A stretch of 64,000 nucleotides of DNA from CAVVEQ01 sp963806635 (lineage in GTDB: Bacteria > Chloroflexota > Anaerolineae > Anaerolineales > Anaerolineaceae): assembly GCA_963806635.1 (NCBI GenBank), contig CAWDZA010000021.1:171301-235300 (forward strand), in the 5' to 3' direction. Positions 54,121 through 60,784 of this stretch are shown here, one piece after another; within the stretch, counting starts at the first letter, position 1, and every line of letters starts with the position of its first letter. The notes beneath the pieces are model-generated. The model worked only from the letters and a program-made list of their open reading frames with translations, had not been told where the DNA came from and made no database searches. Made by a program: the position numbers and the translations under genes.

Positions 54121-55725
54121 TCACACTCCCGATACCCGCCCCCGTTTGGGGCTGATGGCGATCTGGTGCAAGCCTGCCACGGTCCGCACGCGCTCATCCG
54201 GGTCCTCGCGGGCAAGTTCGTTCAATTTGGCCCGAGCTTTTTCGTTTCCCCCCCGCGCCATCCAGGAAAGCGGACCCAGGTAGGCCTCGCGGCGGGCGGC
54301 ATCCAAGCTCTCGGGCAGCACCAGGATCGGTGTTTCATATTCCTCGCGCTTGGTCAGCAGCATCAAATAGGCGCATGCCAGGCTGACCCGCGGGTCTTTG
54401 TCCTTTAGCGAGGCTAGCTGCATGGCGTCCACCTCAATGTGCAGAAGATCAGAAAGCAGGATCATGCCTTCATAGGAGAGTAACCGTACCGCCCAATCCG
54501 GGTCGCGGCGTAGTGTTTCAAAAGAAGGCCAGGCTGAACGGTTGCCGAGCTGCGCCACGGCCAGGGCAATGGCAGCCTGCTCGAGCGTATTCTTGCGGTT
54601 TGTCACGTCCATGAGCAGAATGGCGGCATTGGCCAGCCCGATATGCCGCAGGGCGGTTACGTAACAGTGGTAGGTGAGCAGCATCTGCATCCCGGGTGAG
54701 TAACTGGCGATCATGAAAGGATTGATCAGATCGTCGGTGACTTCCAGCAGCGCTGCGCTCTTGCCAGCTTGCCCCCCCGCCAGGTCCTTGGATTTCGGAC
54801 CGCGTACCGGTGCGATGGGTCCGCGCCTTTCAGCTTCCACAACCAGCGGCTCGAGGGCATTATCAAGCCCGACCTTATCGGCTGCCTGTGCCTGGCTCCA
54901 GAAACGCTTTTCCCGCATCAGATTTTTGCAGAGCAGCTCCACCGTCTCAGGTGAGCTGAGTGTGCCAGCCGCCATGATGAATTCCAGATGGGTGTTACGG
55001 TTAAGTTCGGAATAGGCTTCCGGGTTCAGTCCACGGTCGATGGCTTCCAGCGCCAGATCTGGCTTGCCCAACTGGTTAAGTGTCTTGGCGATGTGCAGCA
55101 CATCCGTCTTGGTAAAGGAAGGGTATCGGCGCAGATTGAGGATCTCATGCGCATAGTCTGCTCCGCCCACCTCGGCCAGGGCATCGATAAGCAGCTCGCG
55201 TTCCCCCGCCGTGGAATCGTTGTTCTGGGAGGATTTCTTTGCCAGGAAGACAAGCGCTGGCAGGCATTTTTTCAACCCAAGATGGCGGATCTCGCGGATG
55301 GCGGCGATGCGCTCATTGGGAATGGTGCTCATCAGCTGCTCGGTGTATTCGTTCTGCATGTCTTCGGGCAGCTCGGTCTGCTCCATCTGCTCGGCCATAT
55401 CTCGCACGATTTCGCTCTGCGCCTTCGGATCAATATCCTCACCCAGGAGGTTGGTGCCGGTAACAAATGGTGAGTTAACGGCAGCAACCTGCTCGGTCAG
55501 TTCCAATTGGTAAAAGTGGTCTGGGTAATACGCACGGGCGAAGCGTACCTTGAAACCCTGCAGATCTCCCGCGGCATGGGTGAATTCATACATGCGCTCC
55601 CAGGCATAGGAGTTGTTAAAATCCTGTTTAAGGATCTGGTCGCAGAGGATGATGCAGGTGCGGGTATCACCCTCGTCGAGCGTCTTTTCGATGCGGATCA
55701 CCAGGTCGGTGATGGTTTCAGGCAT
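54121..55725 (-). CDS. HEAT-like repeat protein
   Basis: A 534-residue, all-helical protein with degenerate HEAT/Armadillo-type repeats (for example TIPNERIAAIREIRHLGLKK and LASLKDKDPRVSLACAYLML). N-terminal residues 1-45 look TPR-like (CIILCDQILKQDFNNSYAWERMYEF). No catalytic motif. Proteins of this build serve as scaffolds for protein or lipid partners. ATG 55725 stands six bases after GGAGG. It is first in a two-gene operon with corA, from a good promoter at 55762-55790. Confidence 0.75.
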   Translation of the reverse strand: MPETITDLVIRIEKTLDEGDTRTCIILCDQILKQDFNNSYAWERMYEFTHAAGDLQGFKVRFARAYYPDHFYQLELTEQVAAVNSPFVTGTNLLGEDIDPKAQSEIVRDMAEQMEQTELPEDMQNEYTEQLMSTIPNERIAAIREIRHLGLKKCLPALVFLAKKSSQNNDSTAGERELLIDALAEVGGADYAHEILNLRRYPSFTKTDVLHIAKTLNQLGKPDLALEAIDRGLNPEAYSELNRNTHLEFIMAAGTLSSPETVELLCKNLMREKRFWSQAQAADKVGLDNALEPLVVEAERRGPIAPVRGPKSKDLAGGQAGKSAALLEVTDDLINPFMIASYSPGMQMLLTYHCYVTALRHIGLANAAILLMDVTNRKNTLEQAAIALAVAQLGNRSAWPSFETLRRDPDWAVRLLSYEGMILLSDLLHIEVDAMQLASLKDKDPRVSLACAYLMLLTKREEYETPILVLPESLDAARREAYLGPLSWMARGGNEKARAKLNELAREDPDERVRTVAGLHQIAISPKRGRVSGV

Positions 55726-55761
55726 GCGTGTCCTCCGGAAAGGTTGTTTCCGCTTGAATAG

Positions 55762-55790
55762 ATTGTATCCATCAGTCTGCATCCTTACAA
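55762..55790 (-). promoter_or_regulatory. Promoter of the HEAT-corA operon
   Basis: Minus strand TTGTAA (55790-55785), 17-base spacer, TACAAT (55767-55762); leader of about 30 bases. Confidence 0.7.
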
Positions 55791-55933
55791 GTTGCGGGGG
55801 TTTTCATTTCTGAAAGGTGCCTGTAATGCTGGACCGAAGGCTGCCAAAAAGCGGGAGGATCGATTGTGGTATATTTATTGATGCATTTTTCCCTGAATTT
55901 ATACGGGGAGGGCAATCCATCCACGGAGCGAGC

Positions 55934-56598
55934 ATGTATTTTGCCATTGAGGGAGTGATCGGTGTGGGCAAGACCACCCTGGCGCGCCTGCTTCAGGAAT
56001 CTTTCGACGCCCAGCTGCAGTTGGAAGTATTTGAAGAGAATCCTTTTCTGAAGGATTTTTATTCGGACCGCGCGCGCTTATGCCTTCCAGACACAGATAT
56101 TCTTCCTGCTCAGCCGCTATCACCAGCAGCGCCGCATCATCCCCGAGGTGATCGGTGAAAACCGCAACCTGATCACTGACTACACCTTCGAAAAGGACGC
56201 GCTCTTTGCCCGCATCAACCTGACCGGCGACGAACTGGAAATGTATTACCGCGTGCACGAAGCCCTGGCCGAGAAGATCTCCCCTGCCGAACCTGATCGT
56301 CTACCTGCGCGCCAGCACCGATACGCTTATGCAGCGGATCGCCTTCCGCGACCGGCATTACGAGCGCCAGATGGAGCGTAATTACATCGCCCAGCTTAAT
56401 GAGGAGTACGATAATACCTTCCTCAAGGGTTCCCAGCCGGTGCAGGTGCTGACCATTGAGACCGACACGATCAACTTTGTTTCAAGCCGCACGGATCTAT
56501 TCGCCGTGGAAGGGCTTATCCGCTCCGCCTTGCTCACCCCGCCGCTGCAGCCTTCTCTTCCGCTGCCTGCCGAGGATGCTGCCGGGAGTGGGGATTGA
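55934..56598 (+). CDS. Deoxynucleoside kinase, frameshifted twice in this sequence
   Basis: Salvage kinase that phosphorylates a deoxynucleoside with NTP. The P-loop is in EGVIGVGKTTLA, with EENPFLKDFYSD after it. An extra T near 56080 and another near 56280 split the frame in three; joined, the protein continues as YAFQTQIFFLLSRYHQQ, ENRNLITDYTFEKDALFA, then LPNLIVYLRASTDTLMQRI and ends near 56598. Corrected length 220, equal to the second kinase at 58375. Where that one has the usual DRS motif this one has DYT, so the pair may differ in substrate as do dAK/dGK pairs. ATG 55934 has GGAG five bases before it. Confidence 0.82.
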
Positions 56599-56625
56599 CC
56601 ATCCAATAACCAAGGAAACCCCCGA

Positions 56626-57633
56626 ATGCGCATCACCCGCGATACCCTCCTCAAGCATGCCCGCCAGACCGTGAATTTTCGCCTGGCGCAGGACAAGACC
56701 GTGGTGTGCATTTACCTGACGGGTTCGCTGGTGAACGATGATCCCGTGATCGGCGGCACCGCGGATATCGACCTGGTTTTCGTGCACGACCGTCTGCCAA
56801 AAGTGGAGCGCGAGGTATTGCGGGTGACCGATGAGGTCACCTTCGATATCGCCCATTACTCCCAGATGAATTACGACCAGCCGCGCCGCCTGAGGCTGAA
56901 TCCCTGGCTGGGATCCTACCTGATCGCCGATCCGGTACTGCTTTTTGAAAACCAGCATTGGTTTGAGTTCACCCAGGCCAGCGTGGCTGCCCAGTTCTAC
57001 CAGCCCGACACAATACTGGCGCGGGTGCGCCCGCTTTCGGATTACGCCCGTCAGGTGTGGATGGATTTTTCCTCCAAACCGGTCGAGCCCGGTATTCCAC
57101 CCCTGCTCACCTACTTGAAAGCCCTACGCAGTGCGGGTGACGCGGTGGCCTGCCTCTATGGTCCGCCGCTGCCCGAACGCCGCTTTTTCATGCTCTTCCC
57201 CAAGCGGGCACTGAAAGCCGGAAAGCCGGACCTGACCGCAGGGTTGATCTCACTTTTCGTCCGTCAGCCCCCAACAGATGAGCAGTGGGCTGGCTGGATG
57301 ATCGACTGGGAGAATGTGTTTAACAGCGTTTCAGAACTTACCGCCTGCCCGGAAAAGTTGAAGCCGCCGCGCAAAGCCTATTATCTTTCCGCCATGCAAG
57401 CCCTGCGCACGGAAAATGCTCCCGGGGCGCTCTGGCTGCTGCTGCGCACCTGGACGCTGCTGGCCTTTCATCTGCGTTCCAATGCTGCCGCTCTGCACCC
57501 CTTTAATGAATTCCGCCGCACCCTTGGACTGGATGAATCCTCACTAAAAGTGCGTTTCTCCGAACTGGATAAGTACCTCGACCGGGTGGACGAGACCCTC
57601 GATGACTTCGCCCTCTCCAGTGGAATCCGCTGA
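56626..57633 (+). CDS. Nucleotidyltransferase-domain protein
   Basis: A 335-residue protein with an N-terminal minimal nucleotidyltransferase domain: the motif is seen as YLTGSLVNDDPVIGG followed by ADIDLVFV, giving the G-S-x(n)-D-x-D metal site. The remaining 220 residues are mostly helical, without a recognised domain. Such proteins add NMP groups to protein, antibiotic or nucleic acid; substrate unknown. AAGGAAA stands before ATG 56626. It follows the deoxynucleoside kinase by 27 bases and lies directly beside the putative origin. Confidence 0.8.
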   Translation: MRITRDTLLKHARQTVNFRLAQDKTVVCIYLTGSLVNDDPVIGGTADIDLVFVHDRLPKVEREVLRVTDEVTFDIAHYSQMNYDQPRRLRLNPWLGSYLIADPVLLFENQHWFEFTQASVAAQFYQPDTILARVRPLSDYARQVWMDFSSKPVEPGIPPLLTYLKALRSAGDAVACLYGPPLPERRFFMLFPKRALKAGKPDLTAGLISLFVRQPPTDEQWAGWMIDWENVFNSVSELTACPEKLKPPRKAYYLSAMQALRTENAPGALWLLLRTWTLLAFHLRSNAAALHPFNEFRRTLGLDESSLKVRFSELDKYLDRVDETLDDFALSSGIR

Positions 57634-58030
57634 TTTTTCCCCACCCATCTGTGGATAACTGGCTGAAAAGTGTGGATAAGTCCGCCAGGTTGTGGACAAA
57701 TGTTCAAATTTTTAATGAAAACCACCTTGAAAATGGAATGTGATTTCCAACCAGCAAATCAATTCACCCGGGAAAAAACCAACCTTGATAAGAATGATTT
57801 ATCCACAGCCTGCCTGTTCATAACTGGAAAAGAGAAAACCTCCACCCCTGCCGTTGCGAGCGGATTCATTCCGCCACTGGCACCGGAAATGCCACGGTGG
57901 ATGCACTTTTTCCACTTATCCCCAACCCCTACGATTACAACTATTAACCTATAACCATAATGATATATGGATAAGGTGATCTTATTCACCGCTTGTATGT
58001 GTGGATAAAATCCTGTATAGTATGAAAAAT
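57634..58030. other. Candidate chromosomal replication origin (DnaA box cluster)
   Basis: A gene-free region of about 460 bases up to spoVS. Four perfect DnaA boxes TTATCCACA: 57650-57658 (-), 57671-57679 (-), 57799-57807 (+), 58000-58008 (-). Four boxes with one mismatch: 57691-57699 (-), 57916-57924 (+), 57966-57974 (-) and 57982-57990 (+). Between boxes an AT-rich stretch at about 57930-57970 could be the unwinding element, and another at 57700-57725. dnaA itself is not in the window. A random 9-base site would be expected less than once in the whole 64 kb, so the cluster is not chance. Confidence 0.82.
57993..58021 (+). promoter_or_regulatory. spoVS promoter containing a DnaA box
   Basis: TTGTAT (57993-57998), 17-base spacer, TATAGT (58016-58021). 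The spacer includes the perfect DnaA box at 58000-58008, so DnaA binding would block the promoter. Confidence 0.7.
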
Positions 58031-58095
58031 GAATTTGCCCATTGAACATCATTGATGTGTCACGCTGCCCTGCAAGGGGAGAAGGAGAAGAACAG

Positions 58096-58356
58096 ATGGA
58101 TGTCATCAAGGTCAAGGCAAATTCCCGCACGGCAGCCGTTGCAGGAGCGATCGCCGGGGTGATGCGCGAGCACAAACACGCCGAAGTGCAAGCCATCGGA
58201 GCCGGAGCTGTGAACCAGGCCGTCAAGGCCCTGGTGTTGGCCAAGGGGTACCTGGCAGAGGATGGGATCATCATCGTCTGCATCCCCGAGTTCGTGGATG
58301 TGGAAATCGAGGGAAACGTCCGCACCGCGGTCAAGCTGGTGGTGGAGCCGCGCTGA
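58096..58356 (+). CDS. spoVS: Stage V sporulation protein S family
   Basis: An 86-residue Alba-like protein of the SpoVS family, which binds nucleic acid; in Bacillus it affects septation and sporulation, but it occurs in many non-sporulating bacteria. The sequence MDVIKVKANSRTAAVAGAIA followed by the invariant AIGAGAVNQAVKALVLAKGY and the final DVEIEGNVRTAVKLVV is unmistakable. ATG 58096 has AAGGAG eight bases before it. The promoter carries a DnaA box and the gene is next to the likely origin. Confidence 0.95.
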   Translation: MDVIKVKANSRTAAVAGAIAGVMREHKHAEVQAIGAGAVNQAVKALVLAKGYLAEDGIIIVCIPEFVDVEIEGNVRTAVKLVVEPR

Positions 58357-58374
58357 CCCAGGTTTCAGACTGAT

Positions 58375-59034
58375 CTAGATTGAGTTGGAAATTTCTTCCG
58401 GGGCAAAGATGACCTCGTCCTTGCCGGTTAATTTCTCCTGGATCTTGGCTACGATCAGGTCAAGGTGGGCGCTGTGCGCCACGTAATCCAGGTCGTCGGC
58501 CGGTACGGTGAGCACCGGGCAGATGTTAAAGTTGCGGATCCATTCTTCGTAGATGGAATTTAAATTGGTGAGATATTCCGGGGCGATCTTGCGTTCATAA
58601 TCGCGATCGCGCAGGTCGATGCGCCGGGTGAGGGTATCCACCGAGGCGCGCAGGTAGATCATCAGGTTGGGTGCTGGCAGAAATTCCTGGATGGTGTGAT
58701 AGAGGGCATGGTAGGTCTCGTAATCGCGTTCGGACAGGTAACCCTGCAGGAAAAGGTTGCGGGCGAAGATATCAGCGTCTTCATAGATGGACCTATCCTG
58801 AACAACCGAGCCGGGGTAGTGGATCAGGTCCTTTTGCAGGCGCAGGCGGTGGGTGAGAAAGAATATCTGCGATTGAAAAGAATAGGCGTACATATCGCGG
58901 TAAAAATCCGCCAAATATGGATTTTCGGTGACCGGCTCGAAGAAGGGTTTCCAATCGAGACGCTCGCAAAGCATTTCCACCAGGGTGGATTTGCCCACGC
59001 CGATATTTCCGGCGACCGCGATATATTTTTTCAT
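58375..59034 (-). CDS. Deoxynucleoside kinase (intact)
   Basis: Salvage kinase of 219 residues, probably for deoxyadenosine or deoxyguanosine. P-loop NIGVGKSTL, the phosphate-coordinating motif DRS in VVQDRSIYEDADIFA, and the lid region RDRDYERKI are present. ATG 59034 stands five bases after GGAGG. A -10 TATAAT at 59072-59067 lies upstream. It is a paralogue of the kinase at 55934, on the other side of the origin candidate. Confidence 0.92.
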   Translation of the reverse strand: MKKYIAVAGNIGVGKSTLVEMLCERLDWKPFFEPVTENPYLADFYRDMYAYSFQSQIFFLTHRLRLQKDLIHYPGSVVQDRSIYEDADIFARNLFLQGYLSERDYETYHALYHTIQEFLPAPNLMIYLRASVDTLTRRIDLRDRDYERKIAPEYLTNLNSIYEEWIRNFNICPVLTVPADDLDYVAHSAHLDLIVAKIQEKLTGKDEVIFAPEEISNSI

Positions 59035-59092
59035 GCGCGCCTCCGCGGGGATGATGACATGCAGGTATTATAGCATTTTGGAAATTTAAACG

Positions 59093-59125
59093 AAAAAGGA
59101 GGCAGCCGGTATCTGGGCTGCCTCC
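59093..59125 (-). terminator. Terminator of the ferredoxin gene
   Basis: Perfect 10-bp stem GGAGGCAGCC / GGCTGCCTCC, 8-base loop; TTTTT follows on the minus strand. Confidence 0.85.
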
Positions 59126-59141
59126 CGTGTTTGGGAATAGA

Positions 59142-59318
59142 TCAACTCACCTTGGTGATCGCATCCACGGGGCAGACTTCCACGCACTTGGCATCGTCGG
59201 AGCATTTGGGCTCGTCGATCACGTAGGTACCGTTCTGCTCCGAGATGGCTGCTTCGGGGCACTCTGGTTCACAAGCGCCGCAGGCGATGCAGACGTCGGG
59301 GTCAATACGATGGGCCAT
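59142..59318 (-). CDS. Ferredoxin, 2[4Fe-4S]
   Basis: A 58-residue low-potential electron carrier of the clostridial type, often missed because of its length. Two cluster motifs are read from the sequence: C-IA-C-GA-C-EPE-CP near the start, and CSDDAKCVEVCP near the end, the second with the longer spacing typical of this type. It starts at ATG 59318 behind AGGAAT. It has its own promoter and terminator. The redox partner is unknown. Confidence 0.9.
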   Translation of the reverse strand: MAHRIDPDVCIACGACEPECPEAAISEQNGTYVIDEPKCSDDAKCVEVCPVDAITKVS

Positions 59319-59339
59319 TTCACTATTCCTTTCGGATTA

Positions 59340-59355
59340 CAGACCCGTGGGTCTG
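59340..59355. promoter_or_regulatory. Palindrome in the ferredoxin leader, possible operator
   Basis: Arms CAGACCC / GGGTCTG around two bases (GT), lying between the ferredoxin promoter and its start codon. Confidence 0.5.
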
Positions 59356-59367
59356 TTGGATGCGTCA

Positions 59368-59397
59368 AGAATAGCATACAAGCGCGGAATCTGTCAA
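59368..59397 (-). promoter_or_regulatory. Ferredoxin promoter
   Basis: Minus strand TTGACA (59397-59392), 18-base spacer, TATTCT (59373-59368). It stands back to back with the tRNA-Asn promoter, 12 bases away. Confidence 0.75.
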
Positions 59398-59409
59398 TAT
59401 GTGCTGGCA

Positions 59410-59439
59410 TTGACAAACATCATGTCCCGCTTGTATAAT
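59410..59439 (+). promoter_or_regulatory. tRNA-Asn promoter
   Basis: Full consensus TTGACA (59410-59415), 18-base spacer, TATAAT (59434-59439), 11 bases before the tRNA. Confidence 0.85.
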
Positions 59440-59450
59440 TCGCCTCGCCT

Positions 59451-59524
59451 TCCTCGATAGCTCAATTTGGCAGAGCGGGCGGCTGTTAACCGCTAGGTTC
59501 CAGGTTCGAGTCCTGGTCGGGGAG
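59451..59524 (+). tRNA. tRNA-Asn (anticodon GTT)
   Basis: A 74-base cloverleaf. Acceptor TCCTCGA pairs with TCGGGGA (one G-T pair), discriminator G. Anticodon loop CTGTTAA gives GTT; the T arm is CCAGG-TTCGAGT-CCTGG. CCA is not encoded. A run of T follows directly. Confidence 0.95.
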
Positions 59525-59531
59525 GTTTTTT
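59506..59531 (+). repeat. tRNA-Asn 3' end direct repeat, copy 1
   Basis: Last 19 bases of tRNA-Asn plus GG and six T; the same 26 bases recur at 59608-59633. This is the layout of an attachment site left by a tRNA-targeted element, or of a lost second tRNA gene. Confidence 0.75.
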
Positions 59532-59560
59532 GTTTTAATAAATATGAGGTTCCTGCTTCC

Positions 59561-59579
59561 CTCGCGCAGCACTCCCGAC
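59561..59579 (+). repeat. 19-bp direct repeat, copy 1
   Basis: CTCGCGCAGCACTCCCGAC, repeated exactly at 59717-59735, on either side of the second tRNA end copy. Confidence 0.75.
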
Positions 59580-59607
59580 GCAAAGAGGGAGCATTGAGGG
59601 GATGATA

Positions 59608-59633
59608 TCGAGTCCTGGTCGGGGAGGTTTTTT
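59608..59633 (+). repeat. tRNA-Asn 3' end direct repeat, copy 2
   Basis: Exact copy of 59506-59531, 102 bases downstream; the rest of a tRNA is absent, so this is a fragment. Confidence 0.75.
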
Positions 59634-59644
59634 TATTTTCGTAG

Positions 59645-59675
59645 GGCGGGTGCGCGGGACCCGCCTCTTTTTTTC
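59645..59675 (+). terminator. Hairpin with T run behind the tRNA fragment
   Basis: Stem GGCGGGT / ACCCGCC with a 7-base loop, then TCTTTTTTT. Confidence 0.75.
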
Positions 59676-59676
59676 C

Positions 59677-59694
59677 GGTGGGCTCACGCCCACC
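59677..59694. repeat. GGYGGGC hairpin, third copy
   Basis: Stem GGTGGGC / GCCCACC with loop TCAC; close to the terminator hairpins at 36788 and 11339, including flanking bases. Confidence 0.6.
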
Positions 59695-59716
59695 CTCCAT
59701 TCGCTGGGGGTATAAT

Positions 59717-59735
59717 CTCGCGCAGCACTCCCGAC
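59717..59735 (+). repeat. 19-bp direct repeat, copy 2
   Basis: Exact copy of 59561-59579, preceded by TATAAT. Confidence 0.75.
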
Positions 59736-59782
59736 TAACAATCATCGCAAATTCAGCAATCCAGGATTTCCATTAATCCCTA

Positions 59783-59841
59783 TTGACATTTTCTTTTTGC
59801 GTGCTAATATATGGAATACAGTTCCAAATATTGAAATTTGG
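59783..59841 (+). promoter_or_regulatory. IclR promoter with two operator palindromes
   Basis: TTGACA (59783-59788), 16-base spacer, TAATAT (59805-59810). Just downstream TGGAATACAGTTCCA (59812-59826) fits the IclR-box form TGGAA-N5-TTCCA, and CCAAAT-N6-ATTTGG (59824-59841) overlaps its end. Self-repression is likely. Confidence 0.7.
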
Positions 59842-59919
59842 ATAGTTAACCTTTCGACGAACCGATTTTGCATTAACTCGACATACCCAACCCAAGAATT
59901 CGATGCAAAAGTTCACGCG

Positions 59920-60750
59920 GTGAAAAACAAAGGTCAATCCTCCCCCCTCAACCATCAGCCGGCATCCCCCGGCACTTCCTCGCTTTCCTCCACTGTCCGG
60001 AAAGCAGTCGGTATCCTCGATATTCTGGCAGCAAAAGCCGATAACGGCATCAGCCTGACCGAGCTTTCCACACTCATCGAAATGCCCAAGAGCAGCACCC
60101 ACCGTTACCTGGCTACCCTGCACGAGCTGGGTCTGGCGGAAAAAAAGGATTCCGACCGATTCTTCCTTGGAACCAAGATCATCGAGCTGGCTGGTTCGCT
60201 TCCTCGTCCATTCTGATCTGCGCGTGGAATCCCAATCCGTGATGAACGATCTATCCGATCAAACCGGAGAGACCATCCACCTGGCCGTGCCTTCCGCAAC
60301 CGAAGTGGTGTATATCGCCAAGGTGGAAGGCAAGCATACCCTGGGAATGTTCTCCCATATAGGCGCGCGGCTGCCCATGTACTGCACCGCGCTCGGAAAG
60401 GCGATCCTCGCCTTTTCTGGCGAAAAGTTACTCGTGTCGGTGATATCGGAAAATCTATTACCGCGGACACAATTTTCGATCACATCCGCCGAACAATTAA
60501 AGAAGAACTCGCTGTTACGAGGCAACGAAGTTATGCCATCGATGACGAAGAAAACGAATTGGGTATCCGTTGCGTTGGAGCCCCTGTCTTCGATTTCACC
60601 GGCACCCCCATTGCAGCCATCAGCATTTCGGCACCGAAACAACGCATGGATCGGGATCGCTGCGAAGAGTTGGGAGCGATGGTGATGGATGCCTCGAATC
60701 GGATTTCGCGCCGAAAGGGGTTTTCTGGTCACAATAACAACAGGGATTGA
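59920..60750 (+). CDS. IclR-family regulator, frameshifted twice in this sequence
   Basis: Effector-responsive repressor or activator of a catabolic cluster. The N-terminal winged helix is seen in STVRKAVGILDILAAKADNG and SLTELSTLIEMPKSSTHRYLATL; the effector domain in TGETIHLAVPSATEVVYIAKVEG and GARLPMYCTALGKAILAF, ending with CVGAPVFDFTGTPIAAISI. An extra T near 60195 and a lost A in the A-run near 60502 put the middle third in another frame. Corrected length is about 276 residues from GTG 59920; an earlier start is possible. It should control the aldehyde dehydrogenase and ABC genes that follow. Confidence 0.85.
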
Positions 60751-60784
60751 ATCCTGAACAGATATTCAAAGAGGAGAATTGAAA

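Larger units (their letters stand above)
59525..59796. other. Repeat-rich gene-free segment behind tRNA-Asn
   Basis: With the IclR leader this makes about 395 bases without a gene. It holds the second copy of the tRNA end, a 19-base direct repeat, two hairpins and the IclR promoter. No open frame here looks real. Confidence 0.7.

Noticed and set aside
59608..59633. Second tRNA gene behind tRNA-Asn
   Set aside because: Only the last 19 bases of the tRNA are repeated; D arm, anticodon arm and acceptor 5' strand are missing.
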